A stretch of 64,000 bases of DNA from Caballeronia ptereochthonis (lineage in GTDB: Bacteria; Pseudomonadota; Gammaproteobacteria; Burkholderiales; Burkholderiaceae). Both the position numbers and the translations under genes were made by a program. The stretch is taken from assembly GCF_001545075.1 (NCBI RefSeq), contig NZ_FCOB02000008.1:124001-188000 (forward strand), given 5' to 3'. Below the pieces are notes generated by a model. It was not told the origin of the DNA and did no database searches. It saw nothing but the letters and a program-made list of their open reading frames with translations. Below are positions 35,592-44,140 of this stretch, piece by piece. How positions within the stretch are numbered: the first letter of the stretch is position 1; every line of letters begins with the position of its first letter.

Positions 35592-36749
35592 TCAGAACGA
35601 GTGCTGGATACCTGCGTACACGCCCGTCTGGCTGTGGCCGGGGAACGGGTTGTCCGTCGAAGCAGCAGAGCCGAAGTTGTTGGCGTTCAGACCGTAGTTC
35701 GCGGTCTTGCTGTTCTGCACCGTCGCGACCTGCAGGTCGAGCAGGGTGCGCTTGGAGAGGTTGTACGAACCGCCGACCGTGTAGATGGTCGCGTTACCCG
35801 CGCCGTTGTTGCCGTTCACGTGGTAGACCGCCGCGATCAGCGCCGCCGCCGGCGTGGCTTGCCACGTCACGCCGCCCCACTCGTGATCGAGCGTGGTCGG
35901 CTGGCCGGGCAACTGGCCCGTCATGCCGGAGCTGCGGATCGCCTGATACGCGCCCTGGACCTTGAACTGGCCGAGGAACAGGTTGAACATCGCCGAGTAT
36001 TCGCGCGAGTACCCATAGACACCGTTGACCGTACCTGAGTTGGCTGCGTTGATCGGATCGTAGACACCGCCGAGCGTACCGTTGGCGGGGTTGCGGATTT
36101 CATCGTACATGCCGCGGATCTGGAAGAGCGACGACGTGTAGGTGATGGCTGCGCCGCCTTCGCGGCCCTGCGGAGTCGTGCCGTTACCGTTCCAGTTCGT
36201 CGCGTTGGAGAGCGCGTACTGACCGTAGAAGTCGAAGCCCGCGATCTTCGGCGACTGGTACGAAATGTTGTTGCTCGATTGCGGCCAGTTGCGGCCACGC
36301 ACCAGCGATGCCGACGACCAGTTCGACTGACCGAACGGATCGAAGTCCCATACCTGGTTGGAGATGAAGAGCTCGCGGCCCAACAGCAGCGTGCCGAACT
36401 GGTTGTTCGCCATACCGACCGTCGCCCAGCGATTGAAGAGACCGCCGCCGCCCGGGCCTTGACCCGTCATGGTGTTGAAGCTGCCTTCCAACTGGAACAC
36501 GGCGCGATAGCCGCCGCCCAGGTCTTCGACGCCCTTCATACCCCACAAGCTCGTGCCCCAGTCGCCGCTTTCTGCCTTGAAGCGGTGCGAGGAACCTGTG
36601 GCTGCGCCGTTAGCGCCAACGCCTGTCGGCACGCCGTTCATGTATTCGAGCCCCGCGTCCAGGCGGCCATACAGCGTCACGCTGCTTTGAGCGTGCGCCA
36701 CCGCGCTGAACGTCAGCAGTGCTGCCGACGCGAGCAAAGCTTTCTTCAT
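35592..36749 (-). CDS. Gram-negative porin (OmpC-like, Burkholderia type), copy 2
   Basis: 385 aa. Same signal peptide type (MKKALLASAALLTFSAVAHA), same first strand and same C-terminal GIQHSF as copy 1. The differences are confined to inserts: an extra Gly/Ala segment near residue 43 (TGVGANGAATGS) and a longer loop near residue 235 (DPINAANSGTVNGVYG). These fall in predicted surface loops. GGAGGAG precedes the double Met. The upstream 500 nt are AT-rich and should hold its promoter. Confidence 0.95.
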   Translation of the reverse strand: MKKALLASAALLTFSAVAHAQSSVTLYGRLDAGLEYMNGVPTGVGANGAATGSSHRFKAESGDWGTSLWGMKGVEDLGGGYRAVFQLEGSFNTMTGQGPGGGGLFNRWATVGMANNQFGTLLLGRELFISNQVWDFDPFGQSNWSSASLVRGRNWPQSSNNISYQSPKIAGFDFYGQYALSNATNWNGNGTTPQGREGGAAITYTSSLFQIRGMYDEIRNPANGTLGGVYDPINAANSGTVNGVYGYSREYSAMFNLFLGQFKVQGAYQAIRSSGMTGQLPGQPTTLDHEWGGVTWQATPAAALIAAVYHVNGNNGAGNATIYTVGGSYNLSKRTLLDLQVATVQNSKTANYGLNANNFGSAASTDNPFPGHSQTGVYAGIQHSF

Positions 36750-37240
36750 CATCTCCTCCAACCCTGTCAAGAAATAGAACCCAAGTGCTGCTGTGTGGTT
36801 CGATGCGAGCGCACCCAACCGAAAGTCGTTTTCAGAGGAAGGACACGCGCGGGCTGTAGTGCTTGTACCGATTCACGCGTCGTGGGCGCGAACCTGACGC
36901 CGATCGTTCGATCAGTGTCGTTCCTCAGTTTCTTTTGGACTTTTGAAGTAAAACTACTTTTTGCGAACTTCGTTTTGGTACTTTGGTTACCAATTTAACA
37001 AATTACGTTATAGCCGCCAAAGGAAATTGAAGATCCGCGTTTATCTGTGTCAAAAATGCAATGCCCATGTGGTAAGCACGCTACCCACAGGATGGGAAAC
37101 ACCCCGCAAAGCCTTATGGCATCAGCCCTTTAGCGCAATGTAAGTTTCAGGGTCAGGTTTGTCGCCTATTGACGTGGGCGTGTCATGGCGCTAGGTCGGA
37201 GAAGGGCGGGGAACAGGTCGGTACGACGACGCCCGGGCGC
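36750..37240. promoter_or_regulatory. AT-rich upstream region of porin copy 2
   Basis: This is one of the most AT-rich stretches of the window. It includes the palindrome TTGGTA-N7-TACCAA (36975-36993) and AAGTA-AAAC-TACTT near 36945. No gene is supported. A porin control region is the simplest reading; the regulator is unknown. Confidence 0.4.
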
Positions 37241-37266
37241 AAAAAAAGCGCCTCGCGGGCGCCTTT
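37241..37266 (-). terminator. Rho-independent terminator of the amino acid ABC genes
   Basis: GGCGC pairs with GCGCC and an AAAAAAA run on the plus strand gives a T-run for leftward transcripts. It is 39 nt past the ATPase stop. Confidence 0.7.
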
Positions 37267-37304
37267 TCTGGAGTGGAAGGTTGCTTCGGCAGCCGCCCCT
37301 GCGG

Positions 37305-38084
37305 CTACTTGAGGCTGCCCGAGAGGAATTGCTTCAGTCGCTCGCTCTTCGTATTGCCGAACACCGTATCGGGGTGACCTTCCTCCTCGATGCGCCCCTG
37401 ATGCAGAAAAACCACGTGATTCGACACGTTGCGCGCGAACGCCATCTCGTGCGTGACGACGATCATCGTGCGCCCTTCCTCGGCGAGCGTCTGCATTACC
37501 TTCAGCACTTCGCCGACGAGCTCCGGGTCGAGCGCGGAGGTCGGTTCGTCGAAGAGCATGACATCGGGATGCATCGCGAGCGCGCGCGCAATGGCTACGC
37601 GCTGCTGCTGACCGCCCGACAGATGCGACGGATACTGCTTCTCCACGCGCGGCGCGAGGCCGACCTTCTCGAGATAAGTGCGCGCGCGCTCCTCGGCTTC
37701 CTTCTTCGAGAGCCCGAGCACGTTGACGGGCGCCTCGATCACGTTCTCCAGCACGTTCATGTGCGACCACAGGTTGAAGTGCTGGAACACCATCGACAGC
37801 CTGGAGCGCATCTGCCGCAGCTGCTTCGGGTCCGCCACCTTCAGTGCGCCGGTCTTGTCCTTCATCGTGCGGACTTCGTCGCCGTCGACGAAGATGCGCC
37901 CCCGGTTCGGCTGCTCCAGGAAGTTGATACAGCGCAGCATCGTGCTCTTGCCCGAGCCGGACGAGCCGATGATGCTGATCACGTCGCCGGCTTTCGCCTT
38001 GAGCGAGACGCCTTTCAGAACTTCGTTGCTGCCGTACTGCTTGTGAATGTCGTCGACGAAAAGCTTGTGCTTCTGGGAATTCAT
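37305..38084 (-). CDS. hisP: Polar/basic amino acid ABC transporter ATPase (HisP type)
   Basis: 259 aa. Walker [10 protein letters not shown] (about 39-47), the HisP-family insert with [21 protein letters not shown]-loop [11 protein letters not shown], signature [15 protein letters not shown], Walker [17 protein letters not shown] and switch VVTHEM are present. The insert and FLEQPNRG are typical of histidine/lysine/arginine/ornithine importers. It follows the HisM-type permease by 25 nt in a leftward operon. No binding protein gene lies in the neighbourhood. Confidence 0.93.
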   Translation of the reverse strand: MNSQKHKLFVDDIHKQYGSNEVLKGVSLKAKAGDVISIIGSSGSGKSTMLRCINFLEQPNRGRIFVDGDEVRTMKDKTGALKVADPKQLRQMRSRLSMVFQHFNLWSHMNVLENVIEAPVNVLGLSKKEAEERARTYLEKVGLAPRVEKQYPSHLSGGQQQRVAIARALAMHPDVMLFDEPTSALDPELVGEVLKVMQTLAEEGRTMIVVTHEMAFARNVSNHVVFLHQGRIEEEGHPDTVFGNTKSERLKQFLSGSLK

Positions 38085-38109
38085 GAACGGTCCTTGGGCT
38101 GCGATGGAC

Positions 38110-38823
38110 TTATTTGCCTTGCGGCCGCAAGTACGCCAGCCAGCGATGCTCGGCGCGGCGGAACAGCCACACGAGCGCGAACGAAATGCAGAGATAGAGC
38201 AGGGCGGCGATGCCGAACGCCTGGAACGACTGATATGTCGCCGAGTTCACGTCGCGCGCGATCTTGAGGATGTCCGGCACGGTCGCCGTGAACGCGACGG
38301 TCGTGGCGTGCAGCATCAGAATGACTTCATTGCTGTAGTACGGCAGCGCGCGGCGCAGCGCCGAAGGCAGGATCACCCGGCGATACAGCGTGAAGGCGGA
38401 CATGCCGTACGCGCGCGCGGCTTCGATCTCGCCGTAGGGGGTCGCCTTGATCGCGCCGGCGAAGATTTCGGTGGTGTACGCGCAAGTGTTCAGCGTGAAC
38501 GCGAGCAGTGTGCAGTTCATGCCGTTGCGGAAGAATTCGTTCAGCAGCATGTGATCGCGCACGACTTGCAAACTGTACAGACCCGTATAGCAAAGCAGCA
38601 GCTGCACGTAGAGCGGTGTGCCCCGGAACACATAGGTATAGAGCCAGACGGCGCGCGAAAGCAGCCTGTTCTTCGACACGCGCGCCACCGCGAGCGGCAC
38701 CGACAGACAAAAGCCCAGGCCGATGGAGACGACCAGCAGCCACATCGTGATCGCGAGACCGGTGATGCGGTAGCCGTCGGTGAAGAGGTAGTTCTTCCAG
38801 TATTCCTGGATGATTTCGATCAT
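38110..38823 (-). CDS. hisM: Amino acid ABC transporter permease (HisM type)
   Basis: 237 aa inner-membrane permease with about five helices. The EAA loop reads [25 protein letters not shown] (about residues 132-156) and [18 protein letters not shown] is typical of HisM. It pairs with the HisQ-type subunit 15 nt upstream. The short N-terminus [14 protein letters not shown] supports the chosen start. Confidence 0.92.
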   Translation of the reverse strand: MIEIIQEYWKNYLFTDGYRITGLAITMWLLVVSIGLGFCLSVPLAVARVSKNRLLSRAVWLYTYVFRGTPLYVQLLLCYTGLYSLQVVRDHMLLNEFFRNGMNCTLLAFTLNTCAYTTEIFAGAIKATPYGEIEAARAYGMSAFTLYRRVILPSALRRALPYYSNEVILMLHATTVAFTATVPDILKIARDVNSATYQSFQAFGIAALLYLCISFALVWLFRRAEHRWLAYLRPQGK

Positions 38824-38838
38824 GAGTTCCGCCGCTCG

Positions 38839-39525
38839 TTATAGGTCAGCCTTGCGCACGCCGATGGAATAGCGCCGCTCCAGCCAGATCAGCACGAGAT
38901 TCGAGATCGTGGTGATCGCGAGATAGATCGCGCCCGCGAGAAGCGTGAAGAAGAAGAAACGCAGCGTGCCCTTGCCCGCGTCCTGCGAGGCCTTGACCAC
39001 GTCCGCGAGGCCGATGATCGAGACGAGCGCCGTCGCCTTGACCATCACCTGCCAGTTGTTGCCGATGCCCGGCAGCGCGAAGCGCATCATCTGCGGGAAC
39101 ATGATTCGCGAGAAGGTCTGCCAGGGCGTCATGCCGTAGGCCGCGCCCGCTTCGAGCTGGCCGCGCGGTACCGAGAGGAACGCGCCGCGGAACGTCTCGG
39201 TGAAGTACGCGCCGTAGATGAAGCCCAGCACGAGAATGCCGGCGAGGAAGGGGTCGATGTCGATCTGATCCAGATTGAGCAGATCGGTCAGCTGGTTGAG
39301 CCAGATTTGTATGCTGTAAAAGAGCAGCAGCATCAGCACGAGGTCGGGCACGCCGCGGATGAGCGTCGTGTAGACGGTGCCGACACCCGACGCCAGGCGG
39401 TTTTTCGACAGCTTCGCCGCCGCGCCGAGGAGGCCGATCACGAAGGCGAACGCGAGCGACAGCACCGCCAGCTTGACGGTCTGCCAGGTGCCCGCAAGGA
39501 TCAGCGGACCGTAGCCTTGCAACAT
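38839..39525 (-). CDS. hisQ: Amino acid ABC transporter permease (HisQ type)
   Basis: 228 aa. MLQGYGPLILAGTWQTVKLA begins the HisQ family N-terminus, so the Met at 39525 was chosen over the 100-residue upstream extension. YTTLIRGVPDLVLMLLLFY and the EAA loop GQLEAGAAYGMTPWQTFSRIMFP (about residues 135-157) are diagnostic. It is the first gene of hisQMP here. The 535 nt upstream contain no reading frame resembling a periplasmic binding protein, so the importer must borrow one encoded elsewhere. Confidence 0.93.
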   Translation of the reverse strand: MLQGYGPLILAGTWQTVKLAVLSLAFAFVIGLLGAAAKLSKNRLASGVGTVYTTLIRGVPDLVLMLLLFYSIQIWLNQLTDLLNLDQIDIDPFLAGILVLGFIYGAYFTETFRGAFLSVPRGQLEAGAAYGMTPWQTFSRIMFPQMMRFALPGIGNNWQVMVKATALVSIIGLADVVKASQDAGKGTLRFFFFTLLAGAIYLAITTISNLVLIWLERRYSIGVRKADL

Positions 39526-40060
39526 GGTGATTCCTTGATAAGGTGCCGAATGTGCGACGAACGCGGCGCGCGGCGGTCGTTCGCGCAAGATGTTCCGCCA
39601 GTCCATGCCCGGACGGCCGCGCCCGTGGATGACGGCGCCGCGCGCGATGCGAATGGTCTCATGTCTCTCCTCAGCCGGTTGCGCCTTGCCCCGCGCGATC
39701 GGCTGTCCCGCCCCGGCCGTCTCCGGCTTCATGGCCGGCGGTCGGTATTCTAGATGGCCAAAATTGCGGGCCGCCGTTGCTGCTAACCCTGCTGCCGCGC
39801 GACTCCCGTGTCGCCGCAGCCCGGTTTTGCCGGCTTCCCCCGGCGCCACGACGCGCCGTGCAACGCAACGGCCGGCGATCGCCGCCCCGAAAAGCGCGGT
39901 ATTTTACCCGAACGCAGCCTGCGCGCGGGCGACAAGCCGGAAGCGTCCGATTACACGCATGGGCGGAACGATGTAGTGCCGCGGCGCGCGTTGTTCCAGA
40001 GGGGCCGCGCCCTTACATTGTGTCCATAGCAAATCAACGCCTTGGGCGGGAGCAAACATC
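39526..40060. other. Intergenic region between hisQ and pirin
   Basis: It should hold divergent promoters. No binding-protein gene, RNA gene or clear operator was found. Open frames here have no SD or recognisable motif. Confidence 0.4.
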
Positions 40061-40759
40061 ATGTTCGAAATTCGCCGCAGCAAAGAACGGGGTCACGCCA
40101 ACCACGGCTGGCTCGATTCGTACCACACCTTTTCCTTCGCGGACTACTACGATCCGGAGCACATGCACTTCGGCGCGCTGCGCGTCATCAACGAAGACCG
40201 CGTGGCGGGCGGCCAGGGCTTCGGCGCGCACGGTCACCGCGACATGGAAATCGTGAGCTACGTGCTCGAAGGCGCGCTCGCGCACCGCGACAGCATGGGC
40301 AACGGCTCGACGATCCGTCCCGGCGACGTGCAGCGCATGAGCGCGGGCACCGGCGTGCGTCACAGCGAGTTCAACGGATCGCCGACGGAAACCGCGCATT
40401 TCCTGCAGATCTGGATCATTCCGGATGCGCCGGGCGGCGCGCCGGGCTACGAGGAAAAGCGCTTCACGCCCGAGGATAAGCGCGGCCGCCTGCGCCTGAT
40501 CGCTTCGCCCGGGGGCGACGAAGGATCGGTGAAGATCGGCGCGAACGCGCGTATCTTCGCGGGTCTCTTCGACGGCGGCGAGCGCGCGGACTTCGACGTG
40601 CCGGCGGGCCGTCGCGTCTACGTGCACGTGGCGCGCGGCGCGGTGAGCGTAAACGGCGAGGCGCTCGGCGCCGGCGACGCCGCGAAGATCGAGGACGTGT
40701 CGAAGGTCACGCTCGAGAAGGGCGACAACGCGGAAGTGCTGTTGTTCGACCTCGCGTAA
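40061..40759 (+). CDS. Pirin-family bicupin protein (quercetinase-like)
   Basis: 232 aa bicupin resembling YhhW. The first cupin (about 1-120) has the metal ligands in FGAHGHRDMEIV (two His) and GTGVRHSEFN (His and Glu). The second cupin (about 145-232) lacks ligands, as in the family. Some pirins open quercetin as dioxygenases; others act as redox sensors, and the role here is open. ATG 40061 is preceded by GGGAG. A strong terminator follows and is shared with the convergent Spy-like gene. Confidence 0.9.
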   Translation: MFEIRRSKERGHANHGWLDSYHTFSFADYYDPEHMHFGALRVINEDRVAGGQGFGAHGHRDMEIVSYVLEGALAHRDSMGNGSTIRPGDVQRMSAGTGVRHSEFNGSPTETAHFLQIWIIPDAPGGAPGYEEKRFTPEDKRGRLRLIASPGGDEGSVKIGANARIFAGLFDGGERADFDVPAGRRVYVHVARGAVSVNGEALGAGDAAKIEDVSKVTLEKGDNAEVLLFDLA

Positions 40760-40778
40760 GCCGTAAGGCTCAAGCATG

Positions 40779-40815
40779 AAAAAGCCGCGGAGCTGATGGC
40801 TCCGCGGCTTTTTCT
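40779..40815. terminator. Bidirectional Rho-independent terminator
   Basis: AAAAAGCCGCGGAGC pairs with GGCTCCGCGGCTTTTT around a short loop, with A- and T-runs on both sides. It serves the convergent pirin and Spy-like genes. Confidence 0.9.
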
Positions 40816-40834
40816 TTTGCCCAAACCCCGCCGC

Positions 40835-41440
40835 TTACGGCTTCGCGGTGGCCGACGCGCCCGCCGCCGCGCCCGGCGCAGCATTCGCGCCGTCCGCAGC
40901 GCCATGGTGCTTGCCCCAGCGTTCATGCATCCGGTGCTCGTGCTCGCGCATCGTCGCGAAGTGCTTCTTGAGCGCGGTGCTGACCGTCGTCTTCTGCTGG
41001 TCGTTCAGCGCGTTGTAGAAGTTGAGCCACGCGGTCGCGGTCTGCTCGCGCAGTTGCGCGTTCTGCTCCTCGAGCTTCTGGTGCGCGGCGTGCATCGCGT
41101 TCAGATCGAGGATCGGCTGGCTCTCCATCGACTTGAACTGCTCGCGCATCTGCTCGTGGCTCTCGCGCATCGCCTGATGGTTCTGCTTCATCGTGGTGAG
41201 CGCCGTCTGCCAGAGCTTCTCCTGATCCGCGTTGAGCTTCAGCTGGCCGTGCAGCTGGTCCAGTTGCTTCTGCATGCGCATTTCCATACGATGCCCGCCC
41301 GGACCGCCGTGGCCGCCCATCATGGCCGGGCTGCCCGCGGGCGGCGGAGGCGGCGCGTCGTTCGTGGCGGCGTGCGCGGCGCCGAAGGTAAGCGCGATCG
41401 CGGCAGCGGCGGCGGTGAGAATGCGGTATTGCTTGGACAT
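40835..41440 (-). CDS. Spy/CpxP-like periplasmic protein
   Basis: 201 aa. The signal peptide (MSKQYRILTAAAAAIALT..AAHA) is followed by a Pro-rich linker and a Gly/His/Met-rich patch (MMGGHGGPGGHRMEMRM), which could bind metal. Helical Spy-type segments follow (about 55-165), rich in Gln/Lys/Glu and with an LNADQEKLW motif equivalent to the family LTxxQ. A second related motif is ALNDQQKT. Such proteins chaperone periplasmic proteins or tune envelope-stress kinases. It is divergent from an OmpR/EnvZ-type pair, so it may be its target or modulator. Confidence 0.78.
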   Translation of the reverse strand: MSKQYRILTAAAAAIALTFGAAHAATNDAPPPPPAGSPAMMGGHGGPGGHRMEMRMQKQLDQLHGQLKLNADQEKLWQTALTTMKQNHQAMRESHEQMREQFKSMESQPILDLNAMHAAHQKLEEQNAQLREQTATAWLNFYNALNDQQKTTVSTALKKHFATMREHEHRMHERWGKHHGAADGANAAPGAAAGASATAKP

Positions 41441-41540
41441 CTTGGTACTCCCTTATTGATTGTCGAAGCCGAAACGCGAGGCTCGTGGTGGTCTTGCGCT
41501 TGTCGGTGAGACACAGCGTAGAGGCTCCGGAAGCCGCCCG

Positions 41541-41606
41541 TGTTACGGCATGCGCGATGCTTGTTACGCCGGTTTACGTGCCGCTTTCGTCGTAACACCC
41601 GGTAAC
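41541..41606. promoter_or_regulatory. Repeated TGTTACG sites between Spy-like gene and response regulator
   Basis: TGTTACG occurs at 41541 and 41562, 21 bp apart, and its inverse CGTAACA at 41591, followed by GGTAAC at 41601. OmpR-family regulators bind direct repeats spaced by whole helical turns. These are plausible sites for the adjacent response regulator acting on both divergent genes. Confidence 0.5.
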
Positions 41607-41662
41607 CCTTTGCGGAGCGGATGCCGCCAATCCCGCCTGACTCACGCGCTAAACTCCATCCC

Positions 41663-42385
41663 ATGACTACGCAAATACTTGTCGTCGACGACGACGCCGA
41701 ACTGCGCGACCTTCTGCGCGACTATCTGGTCCGGCAGGGCATCGAGGTATCGGTGCTGCATGACGCCGGTGGACTCGAACGCCGCATCGAACGCGAGCGT
41801 CCCGACCTGATCGTGCTCGATCTGATGATGCCGGGCGTCGACGGCCTGACCGCGCTCAAGCAACTGCGCGCATCCGGCGACGACATCCCCGTCATCATGC
41901 TGACCGCACGCGCCGACGACGTGGACCGCATCGTCGGGCTGGAGCTGGGTGCGGACGATTACCTCGGCAAGCCGTTCAACCCGCGCGAGCTGCTCGCGCG
42001 CGTGCAGGCCGTGCTGCGCCGCCGCCGCACGATTCCGTCCGCCGCGCCCGAGCAGCGCGAGCCGTATGCGTTCGGCCGCTTCCGGCTGGATTTCCAGTCG
42101 CGCACGCTGCAGCACGACGACAAACCCCTCACGCTCTCCGGCAGCGAGTTCGCGCTGCTCAAGATCTTCGTGAACAACCCGATGCGCACACTCACGCGCG
42201 AGCGCCTGCTCGAACTGCTGCACGGCCCGGAATACGACGGCACCGACCGCGGCATCGACGTGCAGGTGTGGCGCCTGCGGCGCATCCTGGAGACCGATCC
42301 GTCGGCGCCGCGCTTCATTCAGACGGTGCGGGGGCGCGGGTATGTGTTCGTGCCGGACGGCGAGCAAAATGCGCCGGGCAATTGA
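41663..42385 (+). CDS. OmpR-family response regulator
   Basis: 240 aa. Receiver domain (1-120) with acidic pocket VVDDDAE, phospho-acceptor Asp53 in LIVLDLMMPGVDG, Thr in MLTARADD and Lys in LGKPFNPREL. A winged-helix DNA-binding domain (about 140-235) has GRGYVFVPDG at its end. It overlaps the histidine kinase start by 17 nt. The ATG at 41663 begins the conserved MTTQILVVDDD. The divergent Spy-like gene is a likely target. Confidence 0.95.
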   Translation: MTTQILVVDDDAELRDLLRDYLVRQGIEVSVLHDAGGLERRIERERPDLIVLDLMMPGVDGLTALKQLRASGDDIPVIMLTARADDVDRIVGLELGADDYLGKPFNPRELLARVQAVLRRRRTIPSAAPEQREPYAFGRFRLDFQSRTLQHDDKPLTLSGSEFALLKIFVNNPMRTLTRERLLELLHGPEYDGTDRGIDVQVWRLRRILETDPSAPRFIQTVRGRGYVFVPDGEQNAPGN

Positions 42386-43709
42386 TACGCTGTTCGGGCG
42401 GCTGGTCGTCATCGTCATCGGCATGCTGGTGCTGTCGCATGTCGCGTGGTTCGCCATCATCCGCTTCGAGCGCGACAGCGTGCAGACGCGCTTCGCCGTC
42501 GAGGAAGCCATCTTTCTCGTCGAGGCGGTGCGCCAGCACATCACCAATACGCCGGATCAACCCCTGCCGCCGCGCGTGCGCGTCGTCGCCCTGGACAGCA
42601 CCGAAGTGCCCAGGCCGCCCGACGAGAACACGCCGCCGCCGCTGCAGCGCTTCGTCGAGGACCTGAAGGACCGCCTGCCCGACGGCACCGACGTGCGCCT
42701 GAACGAGCCCGGCGGGCCGCCGAGCGTGTGGGTGCACGGCGCGAAGGACACCGGCTGGATCGTCGTGCCGGTGCAGCCGCTGCGGCCGCCGCGCTCGCGC
42801 GACCGCATGCTCGTATGGCTCGCGCTGATCTTCTCCACCGCCGTGCTCGCCGCGCTGTTCGGCGCGTGGCAGCTGCAATCTCCGCTGCGCGCGCTGGCGC
42901 AGGCGGTGCAGCGCTTCGGACGCGGACAGCCCACGCCGGTCGTGCCCGAGCGCGGCCCGCGCGAGCTGCGGCAGCTGACCCACGGCTTCAATCAGATGGT
43001 GCGCGAAGTCGCGCAGACGGAGAACGACCGCGCCGTGATGCTCGCGGGCGTCGCGCACGACCTGAAGACGCCGCTCGCGCGCCTGCGCCTGCGCGCCGAG
43101 ATGATGGACGACGACAAGATGCGCGACGGCGTCGTGCGCGACGTCGGTTCGATGGCGCATATCGTCGATCAATTCCTGGTGTTCGCGCACGATCGTCCGG
43201 ACGGCAGCGAGCCCGTCGCGGTGGATCAGCAGTGCGAGCGCGTCGCGCGGGCGTACCGGGCGGTGTCGCCCGCGGCCGAGCCGGTGCGCCTGAGTCTCGA
43301 GGCCGGCCCGACCTTCGCGTTGCCTGCGGCGACGCTGGACCGCATTCTGTCGAACCTGCTCGACAACGCGCATGCATACGGCGCGCCGCCGGTCGTCATC
43401 GAGACGCGGCGCGGCGCCAGCGGCTGGGTGTTGCGGGTGTCGGACCACGGCAAGGGCATCGCGCCGGACGATCTCATCAAGGCGAGCCGGCCGTTCGTGC
43501 GGCTCGACCCGGCGCGCGGCGGCAGCGGCCATAGCGGGCTGGGGCTCGCGATCGTCGAGCGCCTCGCGCGGCGCGCGGGCGGCGAGTGCGAGGTCCGCAA
43601 TCGCCCCGACGGCGGCCTGCAGGTCGAGATGACCTTTCCCTTCGACATCGCCACGCGGCCGACCGCCGAACGGCGCGCCGGCCCGCAGCAGGAAGAGCGC
43701 GCCCTGTAG
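42369..43709 (+). CDS. EnvZ-type sensor histidine kinase
   Basis: 446 aa membrane kinase. TM1 is about residues 10-32, a periplasmic domain of about 110 residues follows, and TM2 lies about 150-175 (WLALIFSTAVLAALFGAW). A HAMP linker precedes the H-box GVAHDLKTPLARLRLRAEM (His about 229). N-box LDRILSNLLDNAHAYG, G1 VSDHGKGIAPDD and G2 GHSGLGLAIVERL complete the kinase. The periplasmic sensor is rich in Pro/Asp/Glu and has no known fold by eye. The start was chosen at the Met before the first membrane helix. Confidence 0.93.
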   Translation: MRRAIDTLFGRLVVIVIGMLVLSHVAWFAIIRFERDSVQTRFAVEEAIFLVEAVRQHITNTPDQPLPPRVRVVALDSTEVPRPPDENTPPPLQRFVEDLKDRLPDGTDVRLNEPGGPPSVWVHGAKDTGWIVVPVQPLRPPRSRDRMLVWLALIFSTAVLAALFGAWQLQSPLRALAQAVQRFGRGQPTPVVPERGPRELRQLTHGFNQMVREVAQTENDRAVMLAGVAHDLKTPLARLRLRAEMMDDDKMRDGVVRDVGSMAHIVDQFLVFAHDRPDGSEPVAVDQQCERVARAYRAVSPAAEPVRLSLEAGPTFALPAATLDRILSNLLDNAHAYGAPPVVIETRRGASGWVLRVSDHGKGIAPDDLIKASRPFVRLDPARGGSGHSGLGLAIVERLARRAGGECEVRNRPDGGLQVEMTFPFDIATRPTAERRAGPQQEERAL

Positions 43710-43723
43710 CGGCGCGCTTTTTT
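43697..43723 (+). terminator. Rho-independent terminator of the two-component operon
   Basis: GCGCGCC pairs with GGCGCGC and is followed by TTTTTT. The kinase stop codon lies inside the loop. Confidence 0.75.
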
Positions 43724-43742
43724 GCTGGAAGCGCGGCGGCGC

Positions 43743-44006
43743 TCAGTCGAACAGTGTTTCGAGCGCCGACGCCGCTTCGCTGTCCACCGTGTTGTACGTC
43801 ACTGTCGATGCCTCGAAGATGTAATGCGTCGTGTACTTCCCGAGACGCGAGAGGATCTCGTCCTGGATCACCTCGGGGGCGAGGTCGATCTTCAGGAACC
43901 ACGTCGTCGACGAGAGCCGCGTCTGGAACGAGCCATACTCGGCGAGCAGGTGGTCGAACGTTTCAGCGTCCTGATCGCGGCACACGATGACCAGATTTCC
44001 CTTCAT
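43743..44006 (-). CDS. Small SinR/Cas2-like fold candidate
   Basis: Function unknown; 87 aa. GGAGG sits six bases before the ATG at 44006, which supports a real gene. The order is a beta strand (NLVIVCRD), a helix with AETFDHLLAEYG, a strand-turn (SFQTRLSSTTWFLKID), a helix (PEVIQDEILSRLG), and a strand (THYIFEAST). This pattern and the YGxxxxxLxSTWxL-like element recall SinR-family proteins with a Cas2-like ferredoxin fold. No CRISPR array or cas gene is nearby. The nuclease Asp of true Cas2 is not obvious. The assignment is a structural guess. Confidence 0.6.
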   Translation of the reverse strand: MKGNLVIVCRDQDAETFDHLLAEYGSFQTRLSSTTWFLKIDLAPEVIQDEILSRLGKYTTHYIFEASTVTYNTVDSEAASALETLFD

Positions 44007-44140
44007 GCAATCCTCCGATTGAGGCCAGCGGCATTCGATATCGAACATCGATGATACCTGCGGGATGCCCTCGCGTCGCGACATGCGCATGACCGTGCCG
44101 TGACGTGGCGCAATGATGAAGGGCGATGACTGCCGCGGCC

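Noticed and set aside
36961..37143. 60-residue frame with a CxxC motif upstream of porin copy 2
   Set aside because: No SD, lies in an AT-rich control region, and no family resemblance.
40779..40815. Possible repetitive element
   Set aside because: The inverted repeat has flanking A and T runs and sits between convergent stops, fitting a bidirectional terminator.
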